In this document: one piece after another, positions 30,569 through 39,455 of the stretch
Layout: every line of letters starts with the position of its first letter
How positions within the stretch are numbered: the first letter of the stretch is position 1
Source: Novosphingobium sp. Gsoil 351
GTDB taxonomy: Bacteria > Pseudomonadota > Alphaproteobacteria > Sphingomonadales > Sphingomonadaceae
Assembly (NCBI RefSeq): GCF_009707465.1
Contig: NZ_CP046120.1
Span: forward strand, 1 to 64,000
Reading direction: 5' to 3'
Length of the DNA stretch: 64,000 bases
Made by a program: the position numbers and the translations under genes
The notes under the pieces: model-generated
What the model saw: only the letters and a program-made list of their open reading frames with translations
Databases searched by the model: none
Told to the model about the DNA's origin: nothing

Positions 30569-31543
30569 ATGACCACTCATACCACGCGCATGCTGATCGT
30601 CGGATCGGGACCGGCGGGGCTTTCCGCCGCGATCTATGGCGCGCGCGCTGGGTTTCAGCCGATTGTCGTCCAGGGCCTCCAGCCTGGCGGGCAGCTCACG
30701 ATCACTACCGACGTCGAGAATTATCCCGGCTTCAAGGACGTGATCCAGGGCCCGTGGCTGATGGAACAGATGCAGGCGCAGGCCGAGCATGTCGGCACGC
30801 GGATGCTTTGGGACACGATCGTCTCGATCGACCTCAACGGCCCTCCGTTCCGCGCGATCGGCGACAGCGGCGACGTCTACGAGAGCGAGACCCTGGTCAT
30901 CGCCACGGGCGCGCAGGCCAAATGGCTGGGCGTGCCGGGCGAGGTCGAGCTGGCGGGCAAGGGCGTTTCGGCTTGCGCGACCTGCGACGGGTTCTTCTAT
31001 CGCGGCAAAAAGGTCGCGGTGATCGGCGGCGGCAACACCGCTGTCGAGGAAGCGCTGTACCTGACCAACCATTCGCCCGAGGTCACCCTGATCCACCGCC
31101 GCGACAGTTTGCGCGCCGAACGCATCCTTCAGGACAGGCTGTTCGCGCACCCCAACGTCCGCGTGCTGTGGAACCAGAAAGTCGATCGCTTCCTCGGCGA
31201 TCCCTTGGCGGGTGGGCTGACCGGGCTGGCCTTGACCGACACCGTCACCGGCGCGGCGAGCACTTTCGCCGCCGACGGCGCGTTCGTCGCGATCGGTCAT
31301 GCTCCCGCGACCGAGTTGTTCAACGGCAAGCTCGCGATGGACGCCTCGGGCTATCTGCTGGTCGAGCCGGGCACGCCCAAGACCGCGATCCCCGGCGTGT
31401 TCGCCTGTGGCGACGTGATGGACCCGGTCTACCGCCAGGCGGTGACCGCGGCGGGCACCGGCTGCATGGCCGCGCTCGACGCCGAACGCTTCGTTGCCGA
31501 GCGCGAGTTCGCGGCCCAGCGAATGGTGCAGGCGGCGGAGTAG
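30569..31543 (+). CDS. trxB: Thioredoxin reductase
   Basis: A 324-residue TrxB. The FAD loop is GSGPAGLSAAIY near the N-terminus, the redox pair Cys136/Cys139 is in CATCDG, the NADPH loop is GGGNTAVEEAL, and the C-terminal FAD contact is GVFACGDVMDPVYRQAVTAA. It transfers electrons from NADPH to thioredoxin. GGGGAA lies just before the ATG at 30569. It runs towards the minus-strand XrtA-associated hydrolase, with a gap of four bases. Confidence 0.97.
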   Translation: MTTHTTRMLIVGSGPAGLSAAIYGARAGFQPIVVQGLQPGGQLTITTDVENYPGFKDVIQGPWLMEQMQAQAEHVGTRMLWDTIVSIDLNGPPFRAIGDSGDVYESETLVIATGAQAKWLGVPGEVELAGKGVSACATCDGFFYRGKKVAVIGGGNTAVEEALYLTNHSPEVTLIHRRDSLRAERILQDRLFAHPNVRVLWNQKVDRFLGDPLAGGLTGLALTDTVTGAASTFAADGAFVAIGHAPATELFNGKLAMDASGYLLVEPGTPKTAIPGVFACGDVMDPVYRQAVTAAGTGCMAALDAERFVAEREFAAQRMVQAAE

Positions 31544-31547
31544 TCGT

Positions 31548-32315
31548 TCAGCCGAGTGCGTCGAGCACGCGCTTCAGCAACCATGCGCGCGCGGCCTGAT
31601 CCGCGAAGCTGTGCGAGGCGCTGGCGAGGCGGGCAATGCGTCCGTCGTCCCCCCACGCCGCCGTGAACAGTTGCGCGGTGCGGTCGCGCTCGGCGAGGAG
31701 AATGTCCACCGGGCCGCCGAACTGCGCCAGCCCCTCGCGCATCTGTTCGGCCAGCGCCGATTTGGGCGCGGTGGCGGCGGCTTGGCGCAGGCCGGTGGCC
31801 AGCTTGCGCAGATCGATCGCACCGCCCAGAAGCCGTTTCCACGCCGCCGGATCGGCGAACTTGGCGGCGTAGCGGCGGCGCAGTGCGGCAGGAGCCTGAG
31901 CCGCGCGATCCTCGCCTTCGACCGTCCACGGATTGGCAAGGACCAGCGCGTCGATTTGCAGGCTGGCGGCGAACAGCATCAGCGCGCCGGCCGCGTCGCA
32001 ATTGCCGAAACCGGCGATCTTGCGCAGCCCCGGCGCGGCCGTGCGGAACGCGGCGATGGCCGCGGCGATATCGTCGCGGGTTTCGCGGAAGTCCCGATTC
32101 ACTCCCGCACTGTCGCCGACGCCGCGGCGGTCGTAGCGAAACACCGGGTGGCCCGCCGCGGCGACTTGCGCGGCAAGCTGGGCTTGACCCGCCCAGGACC
32201 CGGCGCGGATCTCGTTGCCGCCGCTGACGATCAGCAGCCCGAACGGACCGGGCGCGGCATCGAGCGTGCCGAACAGCACGTCATCGCCGCAGGCGAATTC
32301 CACAATCCGCCTCAT
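31548..32315 (-). CDS. Alpha/beta hydrolase 1, exosortase A system-associated
   Basis: A 255-residue alpha/beta hydrolase of the kind found only in XrtA/PEP-CTERM clusters (TIGR03100-like). Visible: LLIVSGGNEIRAGSW and FRYDRRGVGDSAGVN. At the nucleophile elbow the sequence is GFGNCDAAGA, so the nucleophile is not an obvious GXSXG. ILLAERDRTAQ and ASHSFAD lie near the Asp and His positions. The substrate is unknown. The start overlaps the stop of hydrolase 2 (ATGA). It is the last gene of a four-gene minus-strand set. Confidence 0.8.
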   Translation of the reverse strand: MRRIVEFACGDDVLFGTLDAAPGPFGLLIVSGGNEIRAGSWAGQAQLAAQVAAAGHPVFRYDRRGVGDSAGVNRDFRETRDDIAAAIAAFRTAAPGLRKIAGFGNCDAAGALMLFAASLQIDALVLANPWTVEGEDRAAQAPAALRRRYAAKFADPAAWKRLLGGAIDLRKLATGLRQAAATAPKSALAEQMREGLAQFGGPVDILLAERDRTAQLFTAAWGDDGRIARLASASHSFADQAARAWLLKRVLDALG

Positions 32316-32992
32316 CGCGCGAGGTCCGCGACGATCCGCGCGGCGAGCGCAGCCGACAAGTCCGCATCCTCGCCCGGTTCGCTGCGCAGCCACAACGCGC
32401 TGCCGCCCAGGTCGTCCAGCGTGAGGATGACGTGGGGCCAACTCGGGGAAAGCAAGGCGATTTCGAGATCGCCGATCATCGCCGCGCCCAGCCGGTATCC
32501 GGCGAGCTCGATCCCGGCTTCGCGCCCGCCTTCGAGCAGCCCCTCCATGGTCTCCGCCAGCCCTTCCTCGCGCGCGCTCACGGTTCGTGCGCGCAACATC
32601 GGGCGCAGAACCTGGGGGCCGTCGATCGGTTCGAAGCGCCAGCCGGGCAGCGTGCCGGGGGCGACCAACGCACCTCCGCGCAGGCTCAGCGCATGGGTCG
32701 CGCCAAAGTGCGCGGCGGCGGCTGCGGTGGCATCGCGCCAGGTGCCGATGTTCTGGGCGTCCAGCGCGGCAAGGCTCTCATTGCACCCTGGCAGATCGAG
32801 CAGCACGCTGGCGATCCTCGCGCCTGCCAGCGTGCGCATCGTCTCGACCAGCATCCGCCTGGTGCGATTGAATTCCTCGAACAAAGCCGGGACGATCAGG
32901 ATCCGCGCCGCGGCATCCGTCGGACCCGTGACAAGCGCGAACTCCTCGCCGCTCCCGCCCGGCGCCGCGCAGGGCCAGGCGACGATCCTCAC
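32312..32992 (-). CDS. Hydrolase 2-like protein, exosortase A system-associated
   Basis: A 226-residue protein with a hydrolase-like N-terminus (ILIVPALFEEFNRTRRMLVE and SVLLDLPGCNESLAAL) that matches the second XrtA-associated hydrolase family (TIGR03101-like). It lacks a clear GXSXG elbow: the corresponding segment is HALSLRGGALVAPG. The start is taken as GTG 32992; upstream in-frame sequence runs into the carrier-protein gene. Its stop overlaps the next start. It may be a divergent, possibly non-catalytic, paralogue. Confidence 0.65.
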   Translation of the reverse strand: MRIVAWPCAAPGGSGEEFALVTGPTDAAARILIVPALFEEFNRTRRMLVETMRTLAGARIASVLLDLPGCNESLAALDAQNIGTWRDATAAAAAHFGATHALSLRGGALVAPGTLPGWRFEPIDGPQVLRPMLRARTVSAREEGLAETMEGLLEGGREAGIELAGYRLGAAMIGDLEIALLSPSWPHVILTLDDLGGSALWLRSEPGEDADLSAALAARIVADLAR

Positions 32993-33002
32993 GCGGCTTT
33001 CG

Positions 33003-33287
33003 TCATTTGGCCCGCTTGGCTTTCGCGAAGGCCAGGAGATTGCCGAAAGTCTCGAGCAGTTCGCCATCGACTTCATCATCGTCGATGACGATGTCGAGGC
33101 GATCTTCCATTTCGGTCAGAAGGCCGGCCACTGCCATGGAGTCGAGTTCGGGCAGGGCGCCGAACAGTCCGGTATCCGCAGCGAACGCCGCGACCTGGGC
33201 CGCCTGCAAGCCGAGCACGTCGCGCAGGATCGAGCGGAGCACGGCGTCGGTATCGCCGTGGGTCCGATGAGCGGTATTTTGGCGCAA
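33003..33287 (-). CDS. Acyl carrier protein, exosortase A system-associated
   Basis: A 94-residue carrier protein. Ser50 in LPELDSMAVAGLL is the phosphopantetheine attachment site, and the C-terminal half is acidic (DIVIDDDEVDGE), as in carrier proteins. The start is a TTG (33287) with GGGAG six bases upstream. XrtA clusters typically carry such a protein beside an acyl ligase and a PLP decarboxylase, suggesting it holds a small acid or amino acid during modification. Confidence 0.8.
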   Translation of the reverse strand: MRQNTAHRTHGDTDAVLRSILRDVLGLQAAQVAAFAADTGLFGALPELDSMAVAGLLTEMEDRLDIVIDDDEVDGELLETFGNLLAFAKAKRAK

Positions 33288-33318
33288 GGGGTTCTCCCGT
33301 CCCTGTTCGCGGCGCGCT

Positions 33319-34344
33319 CTAAACGCCGTGCCGCAGAGCGGCAAGGGGGAAGCCCGGGCCGCGCAGGCGGTCGCGGAGCAGGTATGGCCAGCTTCGCGGG
33401 TCCAGCGGGCGATGCATGTCGAGGCGGAGCATCGCGCGCGCGCGCTCCATCCAGTCGCGCTTGTAGCCATCGTCGCCGCTGCCGAAGTCGATCGTACGGA
33501 CCCCGTCGCGGTCGATGACGTGGGCGAACAGTGCGTGGCTGAGCAGGGTGCCGGGGGAGTGGGCCTTGGCGTCTTCGACGTGGGCGAGCTTGTGTATGTA
33601 GGCGGTGCCGTTATCGACGGTCCACAGTTGAGCGGCGACGGGGCGGCCGTCGATCCGCGCCACCCCCAACCGCAACGTGCCTGCCGCGCCTTCTTCCTCG
33701 GCAAAGCGGCGGAGAAACGCGGGGCTACCCTCCTCGGGCTTCCAGCTTTGCGCGTAAACCGCCTCGTAATCGGCCCACTCGGCTTGATCGAAGCGGTCGA
33801 CGATGTGCAATTCGGCCAGGCCTTTGGCGCCCTTGCGGCGAACGGTTTCGCGCAGACGCCCGGGGCGAGCGGCCCAGTATTCGGCGAAACTGCGCCCGGC
33901 GAGTTCGACCCGGTGGTTGACGTCGGCCTGCTCGGCGCGGACGTTCCAGCCCGCGGCGGCGAAGGCGGCGGCGGTGGGCTCGGCGTCCGCCTGGGCGAGC
34001 GGTTGAAGGGTGATCCGCCGGGCCTTGCGCGCCAGATCGCGGGTGAGGGCAGGGAGCAAGGCTTCGCCACCAGCGGCGAACACCGGGCGCGCCCAGAAGC
34101 TGTACCAGTTGCCGAGGCTGCGCAGATGCCCGCTGCCGGGCCGGTGCATCAGCGCCAGCGCACAACGCGCCTCGCCGTCGCTCGCCAGCGCCAGCAGCGG
34201 CTTCTCGTCCGGCAGGCACAGGTCGTTCAACGCGCTCCACCACGCCAGCCGATCGAACGGCGCGTGCTGGTTCTCGCGGCCGAGCGCCTTGGTCCACGCC
34301 GCTTGCGCCCCGGCGGGATTAGCTAGATATTGGACGCTTGCCAT
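33319..34344 (-). CDS. GNAT/FemAB-like acyltransferase, XrtA cluster
   Basis: A 341-residue protein with a C-terminal GNAT-like (BioF2/CelD-like) fold: LRLGVARIDGRPVAAQLWTV, then GTLLSHALFAHVIDRDGV and IDFGSGDDGYKRDW. The N-terminal half has FDRLAWWSALNDLCLP and WYSFWARPVF. These proteins are thought to transfer an acyl or aminoacyl group to polysaccharide or lipid precursors. It is the first gene of the minus-strand set; its 5' end overlaps the divergently transcribed ligase by about seven bases, so the two starts are close and one may be internal. Confidence 0.75.
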   Translation of the reverse strand: MASVQYLANPAGAQAAWTKALGRENQHAPFDRLAWWSALNDLCLPDEKPLLALASDGEARCALALMHRPGSGHLRSLGNWYSFWARPVFAAGGEALLPALTRDLARKARRITLQPLAQADAEPTAAAFAAAGWNVRAEQADVNHRVELAGRSFAEYWAARPGRLRETVRRKGAKGLAELHIVDRFDQAEWADYEAVYAQSWKPEEGSPAFLRRFAEEEGAAGTLRLGVARIDGRPVAAQLWTVDNGTAYIHKLAHVEDAKAHSPGTLLSHALFAHVIDRDGVRTIDFGSGDDGYKRDWMERARAMLRLDMHRPLDPRSWPYLLRDRLRGPGFPLAALRHGV

Positions 34345-35909
34345 TAGCCGCGCCTCGTCATCGTCCTTCCTTACCGGGCAGCCTGATCATCGAAGCCGTT
34401 CCGCCCGCGCTGCCACTCGATCGTCTGGTGCTTCGCGGAGCGGCCGATGCGCCCGCGCTGCTGCTGCGTTCGGGGCCTTTAAGCTATGAGGCCTTAAGAG
34501 CGGGTGTCGCGAAGCTAGCGGGCTGGTTAGGCACGGTCGTCCGTGAACCCGGCGCGCGTGTGGCCTGCTGGCTGCCGAAGACCGAGCTGGCCTGCCTGAT
34601 GCCGCTTGCCGCGGCGCGGGCCGGACTGGTCTATGTGCCGATAAACCCGCTGCTCAAGCGCGCGCAAGTGGCGCATATCCTTGCGGACAGCGGGGCGATG
34701 TTGCTGATCGCCAATGCCGCGCGGCTGGCGACGCTCGAGCCGGGCGATCGCGCCGGAGCCGAGATGATCGACGAACGCGACGCCTGGGCGGGGGTGGAGG
34801 ACGCGTCGCCGCTGGGCGATCCATCGCGCCACGATCCGGCGCAGCTAGCGCAGATTCTCTATACCAGCGGATCAACCGGCAAACCCAAGGGGGTGATGTT
34901 GAACCACGCCAACTTGTGGTTCGGCGCGGTCAGCGTGGCCACTTATCTCAAGCTGGCGCCGCACGATCGGCTTCTCGGAGTCATGCCGCTGAGTTTCGAT
35001 TACGGCCAAAATCAGCTACTTGGAGGGTGGTATGCAGGTGCTTCGATAGCACCGCTCGATTACCTGACCCCGCGCGACGTGGTGAAGACGGTCGCCCGCG
35101 AGGCGCTGACGACGCTGGCCGCGATCCCGCCGTTGTGGGTCCAGCTGCTCGAGCAGGATTGGGGCGATGCAGGAGCGACGCTGCGGCGGCTGACCAACAC
35201 CGGCGGCGCGCTGACCGTCGATCTCGTCCGCAAGCTGCGCGCGCGCTTTCCCCAAGCCGATCTCTACGCGATGTATGGGCTGACCGAGGCATTCCGCTCG
35301 ACTTACCTCGATCCGGCGCTGATCGACGCGCACCCGACTTCGATCGGCACCGCGATCCCTTTGGCGGAAGTGATGGTGGTGGCCGACGACGGAAGCGAAA
35401 CCATCGCCGGCGAGGAAGGCGAACTGGTTCACGCCGGGCCGCTGGTCGCGCAAGGGTATTGGCAAGACACCGAACGCACCGCCGAACGCTTCCGCCCCGC
35501 ACCGGCGTGGTCGCGCCATGGGGGGATCGCGGTGTGGTCGGGCGATCGGGTGCTGCGCGATGGCGACGGATTACTCCATTTCGCGGGGCGGCGCGATGCG
35601 ATGATCAAGACTTCGGGCAACCGGGTCAGCCCGCAGGAAGTCGAGGACGCGGCGCTGGCCACCGGGCTGGTCGTAGAGGCGGTGGCGCTGGGTTTGCCCG
35701 ATGCCCGGCTGGGTCAGGCGATCCACCTCGTCGCGCGCGCCGCGCCGGGCGCGGACCGGGAAAGCTTGCCCCGGGCGCTCACCGCTGCCTTGCCCAATTT
35801 CATGGTTCCCCAGGCGATCCACTGGCGCGAGGCGATGCCGCTGAATCCCAACGGCAAGGTCGATCGCGCGGCGCTTTCGCAGGAACTGTCGCGGGACCGG
35901 GCGGCATGA
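34338..35909 (+). CDS. Acyl-CoA ligase (AMP-forming), exosortase A system-associated
   Basis: Up to 523 residues, ANL superfamily (TIGR03098-like). The P-loop is LYTSGSTGKPKGVMLNHANL, the adenylate motif MYGLTEAFRS, the hinge GRRDAMIKTSGNRVSPQEVE, and the catalytic lysine lies in NPNGKVDRAAL. It should activate a carboxylic acid as the adenylate and load it on CoA or on the nearby carrier protein. The start is uncertain: the TTG at 34338 overlaps the divergent gene, and the domain begins only near 34385. Its stop overlaps the decarboxylase start (ATGA). Confidence 0.9.
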   Translation: MPLAAPRHRPSLPGSLIIEAVPPALPLDRLVLRGAADAPALLLRSGPLSYEALRAGVAKLAGWLGTVVREPGARVACWLPKTELACLMPLAAARAGLVYVPINPLLKRAQVAHILADSGAMLLIANAARLATLEPGDRAGAEMIDERDAWAGVEDASPLGDPSRHDPAQLAQILYTSGSTGKPKGVMLNHANLWFGAVSVATYLKLAPHDRLLGVMPLSFDYGQNQLLGGWYAGASIAPLDYLTPRDVVKTVAREALTTLAAIPPLWVQLLEQDWGDAGATLRRLTNTGGALTVDLVRKLRARFPQADLYAMYGLTEAFRSTYLDPALIDAHPTSIGTAIPLAEVMVVADDGSETIAGEEGELVHAGPLVAQGYWQDTERTAERFRPAPAWSRHGGIAVWSGDRVLRDGDGLLHFAGRRDAMIKTSGNRVSPQEVEDAALATGLVVEAVALGLPDARLGQAIHLVARAAPGADRESLPRALTAALPNFMVPQAIHWREAMPLNPNGKVDRAALSQELSRDRAA

Positions 35910-37132
35910 GGCCGCTTGGCCCGATTCCCGACGGCTTCGCGGCGATCGACGGCGAGCTGGCGATCGACGGACGCACCGCCGGATCGTTGGTCGCCGAGGC
36001 CGGCGACACCCCGCTGTTCGTCTATTCGCGTACGTTGGTGGGGGAGCGGGTGGCCCGGTTGCGACGCGCGATGCCCGGACGGTTGGCGATCCATTATGCG
36101 GTCAAAGCAAATCCCTACGGCTCACTTCTCGAATTCATGTCAGGTCAAGTCGATGGCTTCGACATCGCCTCGGCGGGCGAGTTGGCGATCGTCGCGGCGG
36201 CCGGGATCGACCCGGCGAGAGTCAGTTTCGCGGGGCCGGGCAAACGCGACGCGGAGCTCGCGGCGGCGATCACGGCCGGGATCACCATCAACCTCGAATC
36301 GCTCGCCGAGACGCATCGCGCGCTGGCGATCGGCGAGCGCCTCGGCGAGCCGCCGCGGCTGGCGGCGCGGGTCAACCCGGACTTCGACCTGAAAGGGTCG
36401 GGCATGAAGATGGGCGGCGGCGCCAAACCGTTCGGGGTTGACGCGGAGAAAGTGCCGGAAGTGATCCGGACCGTGCTTGCTTCAGGCGCGGAGTGGCGGG
36501 GCTTGCACATCTTTGCGGGCAGTCAGGCGCTCGACGCCGCCGCGATCATCGAGACCCAGGCGCAGGCCCTGGCCTTGGCTGCGCGGTTGGCTGAGCAAGT
36601 GGGCGCCCCGCTGCCAGCCTGCAATCTGGGCGGGGGGTTCGGCATTCCCTACTTCCCGGGCGATACCGATCTCGATGTCGAGAGCATCGGGGCGGCGCTG
36701 GAGGATGAATTTTCGTCGCTGCCGCAAGTCCTCGTGGACACTGATTTCTGCATCGAACTGGGTCGCTGGCTGGTCGGGCCGGCCGGGGTCTATCTGACCC
36801 GGATCGTCGACCGCAAGCAAAGCCACGGCGAGGTGTTTCTCGTCACCGACGGCGGGCTGCACCACCAGCTCGCCGCCAGCGGGAACTTCGGCACGGTGGT
36901 CCGCCGCAACTATCCCGTCGCCATCGCCAGCCGGTTCGGCGCGCCGGTCGAAGAAGAGGCCAGCGTCGTCGGATGCCTGTGCACCCCACTCGACCGTCTG
37001 GCCGACAAGGCCGGCTTCCCGCGCGCCGAAGTCGGCGATCTGGTCGCGGTGTTCTGTGCTGGGGCCTACGGCGCGACGGCCAGCCCGGCGCAGTTCCTGG
37101 GACAGGGGCCGGCACGAGAAATGCTGATCTGA
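35906..37132 (+). CDS. PLP-dependent decarboxylase, exosortase A system-associated
   Basis: A 408-residue fold-type III decarboxylase of the DAP/ornithine decarboxylase family (TIGR03099-like). Lys67 in HYAVKANP binds PLP. GFDIASAGEL, CNLGGGFGIPYFPGD (phosphate loop), ELGRWLVGPAGVYL and FCAGAYGAT are the other family motifs. It probably decarboxylates an amino acid attached to, or destined for, the carrier protein. It is coupled to the ligase by a four-base overlap. About 150 noncoding bases follow before the export gene. Confidence 0.92.
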   Translation: MRPLGPIPDGFAAIDGELAIDGRTAGSLVAEAGDTPLFVYSRTLVGERVARLRRAMPGRLAIHYAVKANPYGSLLEFMSGQVDGFDIASAGELAIVAAAGIDPARVSFAGPGKRDAELAAAITAGITINLESLAETHRALAIGERLGEPPRLAARVNPDFDLKGSGMKMGGGAKPFGVDAEKVPEVIRTVLASGAEWRGLHIFAGSQALDAAAIIETQAQALALAARLAEQVGAPLPACNLGGGFGIPYFPGDTDLDVESIGAALEDEFSSLPQVLVDTDFCIELGRWLVGPAGVYLTRIVDRKQSHGEVFLVTDGGLHHQLAASGNFGTVVRRNYPVAIASRFGAPVEEEASVVGCLCTPLDRLADKAGFPRAEVGDLVAVFCAGAYGATASPAQFLGQGPAREMLI

Positions 37133-37289
37133 CGGGGGAATAACCTCTCGCCGTCGCCGATCCAGACAGCCAACAAGGCTAACGGTATCTTCACCACTTC
37201 TGGGCATATCAAGAGGTTGAAACGGTGGCTGGCGGACCCCGCAAGGGGTTCGCGGGGGCGCCGGCGTGCGCCTGACGAGGACCTTGTCG

Positions 37290-37925
37290 ATGAATCTGCC
37301 TCAGTTCGCTGCCGCGGTTGCGCTGGCCAGTCTGGCGCTGGGCGGGTGCGCGGGCGCGTCCGCCGGACCCCAGCTTCCCCCCGCCGCATTCGTCGCGACG
37401 CAGGAAGGCCCGGGCGAGGAATATGTGATCGGCCCGCTCGACGAATTGACCGTGTTCGTCTGGCGCAACCCCGAGCTGGGCGCCAACGTCCAGGTCCGCC
37501 CCGACGGGCGCATCACCACGCCGCTGATCACCGACATGCCCGCGGTGGGCAAGACTCCGTCGATGCTGGCCGAGGACGTCAAGCTCAAGCTTTCGCAGTA
37601 CATCCAGGATCCGATCGTCTCGATCATCGTCAACAAGTTCGCGGGGACGTTCAGCCAGCAGGTCCGCGTCGTCGGCGCCACCGAAAAGCCCGCCTCGCTC
37701 CCGTTCCGCGCCAACATGACGCTGCTCGACGCGATGATCGCGGTCGGCGGGCTCAGCGAATACGCTGCGGGCAACCGCGCCCGCCTGATCCGCTTCGACC
37801 GTGATACCGGCAAGCAGACGGAATACGCGCTGCGCATCGCCGACCTGCTCAAGAAGGGTACCAGCAAGGCCAATGTCGGGCTGATGCCGGGCGATGTGAT
37901 CATCATCCCCGAGAGCACCTTTTGA
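37290..37925 (+). CDS. XrtA-type polysaccharide export lipoprotein (Wza-like)
   Basis: A 211-residue outer-membrane polysaccharide export protein; signal with lipobox ALGGC. The Poly_export domain begins EEYVIGPLDELTVFVWRNPE and is followed by VRPDGRITTPLITDMPA; a SLBB-like part (VRVVGATEKPASLPFRANMT) ends with VGLMPGDVIIIPES. It would form the periplasm-to-outside channel for exopolysaccharide. ATG 37290 with GAGGA upstream is preferred over GTG 37266. It starts the EPS half of the operon. Confidence 0.92.
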   Translation: MNLPQFAAAVALASLALGGCAGASAGPQLPPAAFVATQEGPGEEYVIGPLDELTVFVWRNPELGANVQVRPDGRITTPLITDMPAVGKTPSMLAEDVKLKLSQYIQDPIVSIIVNKFAGTFSQQVRVVGATEKPASLPFRANMTLLDAMIAVGGLSEYAAGNRARLIRFDRDTGKQTEYALRIADLLKKGTSKANVGLMPGDVIIIPESTF

Positions 37926-37940
37926 GCGCTGGGCCGGACG

Positions 37941-39455
37941 ATGAATCCGATCCTGACCGAACTAAGGGTCGCGGCCTACGGCGCGTGGCAACGCCGCTGG
38001 CTGGCGCTGGGCATCGCCTGGGGGGTGGCAATGCTCGGCTGGCTGGCGGTGGCGTTCTTCCCCAACAGTTATGAATCGAAGGCGCGAATCTTCGTCCAGC
38101 TCGACGATGTGCTCGCCGAGCAGATCGGGATCGGACCCAACGATGCCCGCCGCGAACTTCAGCGCGTGCGCCAGACGCTGACCAGCGCGGTCAATCTCGA
38201 GAAGGTCGTGCGCGCCACGCGGATCGGCGAGACCGTGGCCGACCGTCGCCAGATGGAGGCTGCGGTCGCCTTGCTGAGCAAGGAAGTGACCGTCGTCTCG
38301 GATCAGGACAACCTGTTCGAGATCACGGCCGTTTCCGGCGACAGCAATCTGTCCGACCTCCAGAACTCGCGGCTGGCGCAGGATATCGTCCAGAAGATGA
38401 TCGACATCTTCCGCGAGGAAAACCTCTCGGGCGGTCGCGGCGAGATGAAGGGCACGCTGGCCTTCATGGATCAGCAGCTCGAAAATCGTAAGCGCGAGCT
38501 CGAAGCAGCCGAGCAGAAGCGCATGACGTTCGAGGCGCAGAACGCCGAATCGATTCCCGGATCCGGCGCGCTGGCCCAGCGGCAGGAAGCCGCGCGGTCC
38601 GAGATGCGCGGCATCGACGCCGACATCGCCGCCGGTCAGAGCGCGCTCGCCGCGATCGAGGGACAGCTCAACGGCACCCCGGCGACGATCCAGGTGCCGG
38701 GTGGCGGCGGGATCCGCGAGGCGCTGGGCCAGGCCCAGGCTCAACTCGCCGGGCTGCGTTCGCGCGGCCTGACCGACAGCCATCCAGACGTGATCGCGGC
38801 GAGGAACCAGATCGCCCTGCTAGCTCGCCAGGCGGCGGGCGATCGCAGCGGCGGCGCACCAAACCCCGCCTATTCCTCGCTCCAATCGATCAAGGCCGAG
38901 CGCCAGGCCAACCTTCAGGCACTGCTCTCGCGCCGGGCTTCGCTCCAGGGCGAGATGGGCTTGCTTGCGGGCCGCGCCGCGGGCGAGCCGATGGTTGCCG
39001 CGGAAAGCGCGCGGATCAATCGCGACTACGACGTGCTCAAGGCGCAATACGACAAGCTGCTGCAAGATCGCGAGGAATTGCGCCTGCGCGGGCAGGTCGA
39101 AAGCGAGACCAGCGCGGTCAAGTTCCAGGTCATCGATCCGCCGACGACCCCGCGCAAGCCGGTCGCGCCCAACCGTCCGCTGCTGCTGTTCGCGGTGCTG
39201 GTCATCGCGATCGGCGCGGGAATCGGCACCTCGGTTGCCGCCAGCCAGGTGCAGTCGAGCTTCGCGACCGCGGCCAAGCTGGAAGCCGCCACGGGCTTGC
39301 CGGTGCTCGGCTCGATCTCGCAGACGATCACCGATGCCGCGCGCGAGATCAACCGGCGGCGGATGAAGTGGTTCGCGGGCGGTAGCGCGGCGCTGGGCGG
39401 GGTGTTCGTGCTCCTGCTGGCGGTCGAGCTGGTTCAGCGCAGCATGGTGGCCTGA
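37941..39455 (+). CDS. XrtA-type chain length determinant (Wzz/GNVR) protein
   Basis: A 504-residue polysaccharide copolymerase. The N-terminal transmembrane helix (ALGIAWGVAMLGWLAVAFFP) leads into a Wzz domain (SKARIFVQLDDVLAEQIGIG), a long periplasmic coiled coil (about residues 170-350), a GNVR region (AQYDKLLQDREELRLRGQVE) and a second helix, LLLFAVLVIAIGAGIGTSVA; another hydrophobic segment lies near the C-terminus. It sets chain length together with the adjacent tyrosine kinase, whose start overlaps its stop. Confidence 0.93.
   Translation: MNPILTELRVAAYGAWQRRWLALGIAWGVAMLGWLAVAFFPNSYESKARIFVQLDDVLAEQIGIGPNDARRELQRVRQTLTSAVNLEKVVRATRIGETVADRRQMEAAVALLSKEVTVVSDQDNLFEITAVSGDSNLSDLQNSRLAQDIVQKMIDIFREENLSGGRGEMKGTLAFMDQQLENRKRELEAAEQKRMTFEAQNAESIPGSGALAQRQEAARSEMRGIDADIAAGQSALAAIEGQLNGTPATIQVPGGGGIREALGQAQAQLAGLRSRGLTDSHPDVIAARNQIALLARQAAGDRSGGAPNPAYSSLQSIKAERQANLQALLSRRASLQGEMGLLAGRAAGEPMVAAESARINRDYDVLKAQYDKLLQDREELRLRGQVESETSAVKFQVIDPPTTPRKPVAPNRPLLLFAVLVIAIGAGIGTSVAASQVQSSFATAAKLEAATGLPVLGSISQTITDAAREINRRRMKWFAGGSAALGGVFVLLLAVELVQRSMVA

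Noticed and set aside
36482..37207. Minus-strand open frame overlapping the PLP decarboxylase
   Set aside because: Antisense shadow; the plus-strand gene has all family motifs.
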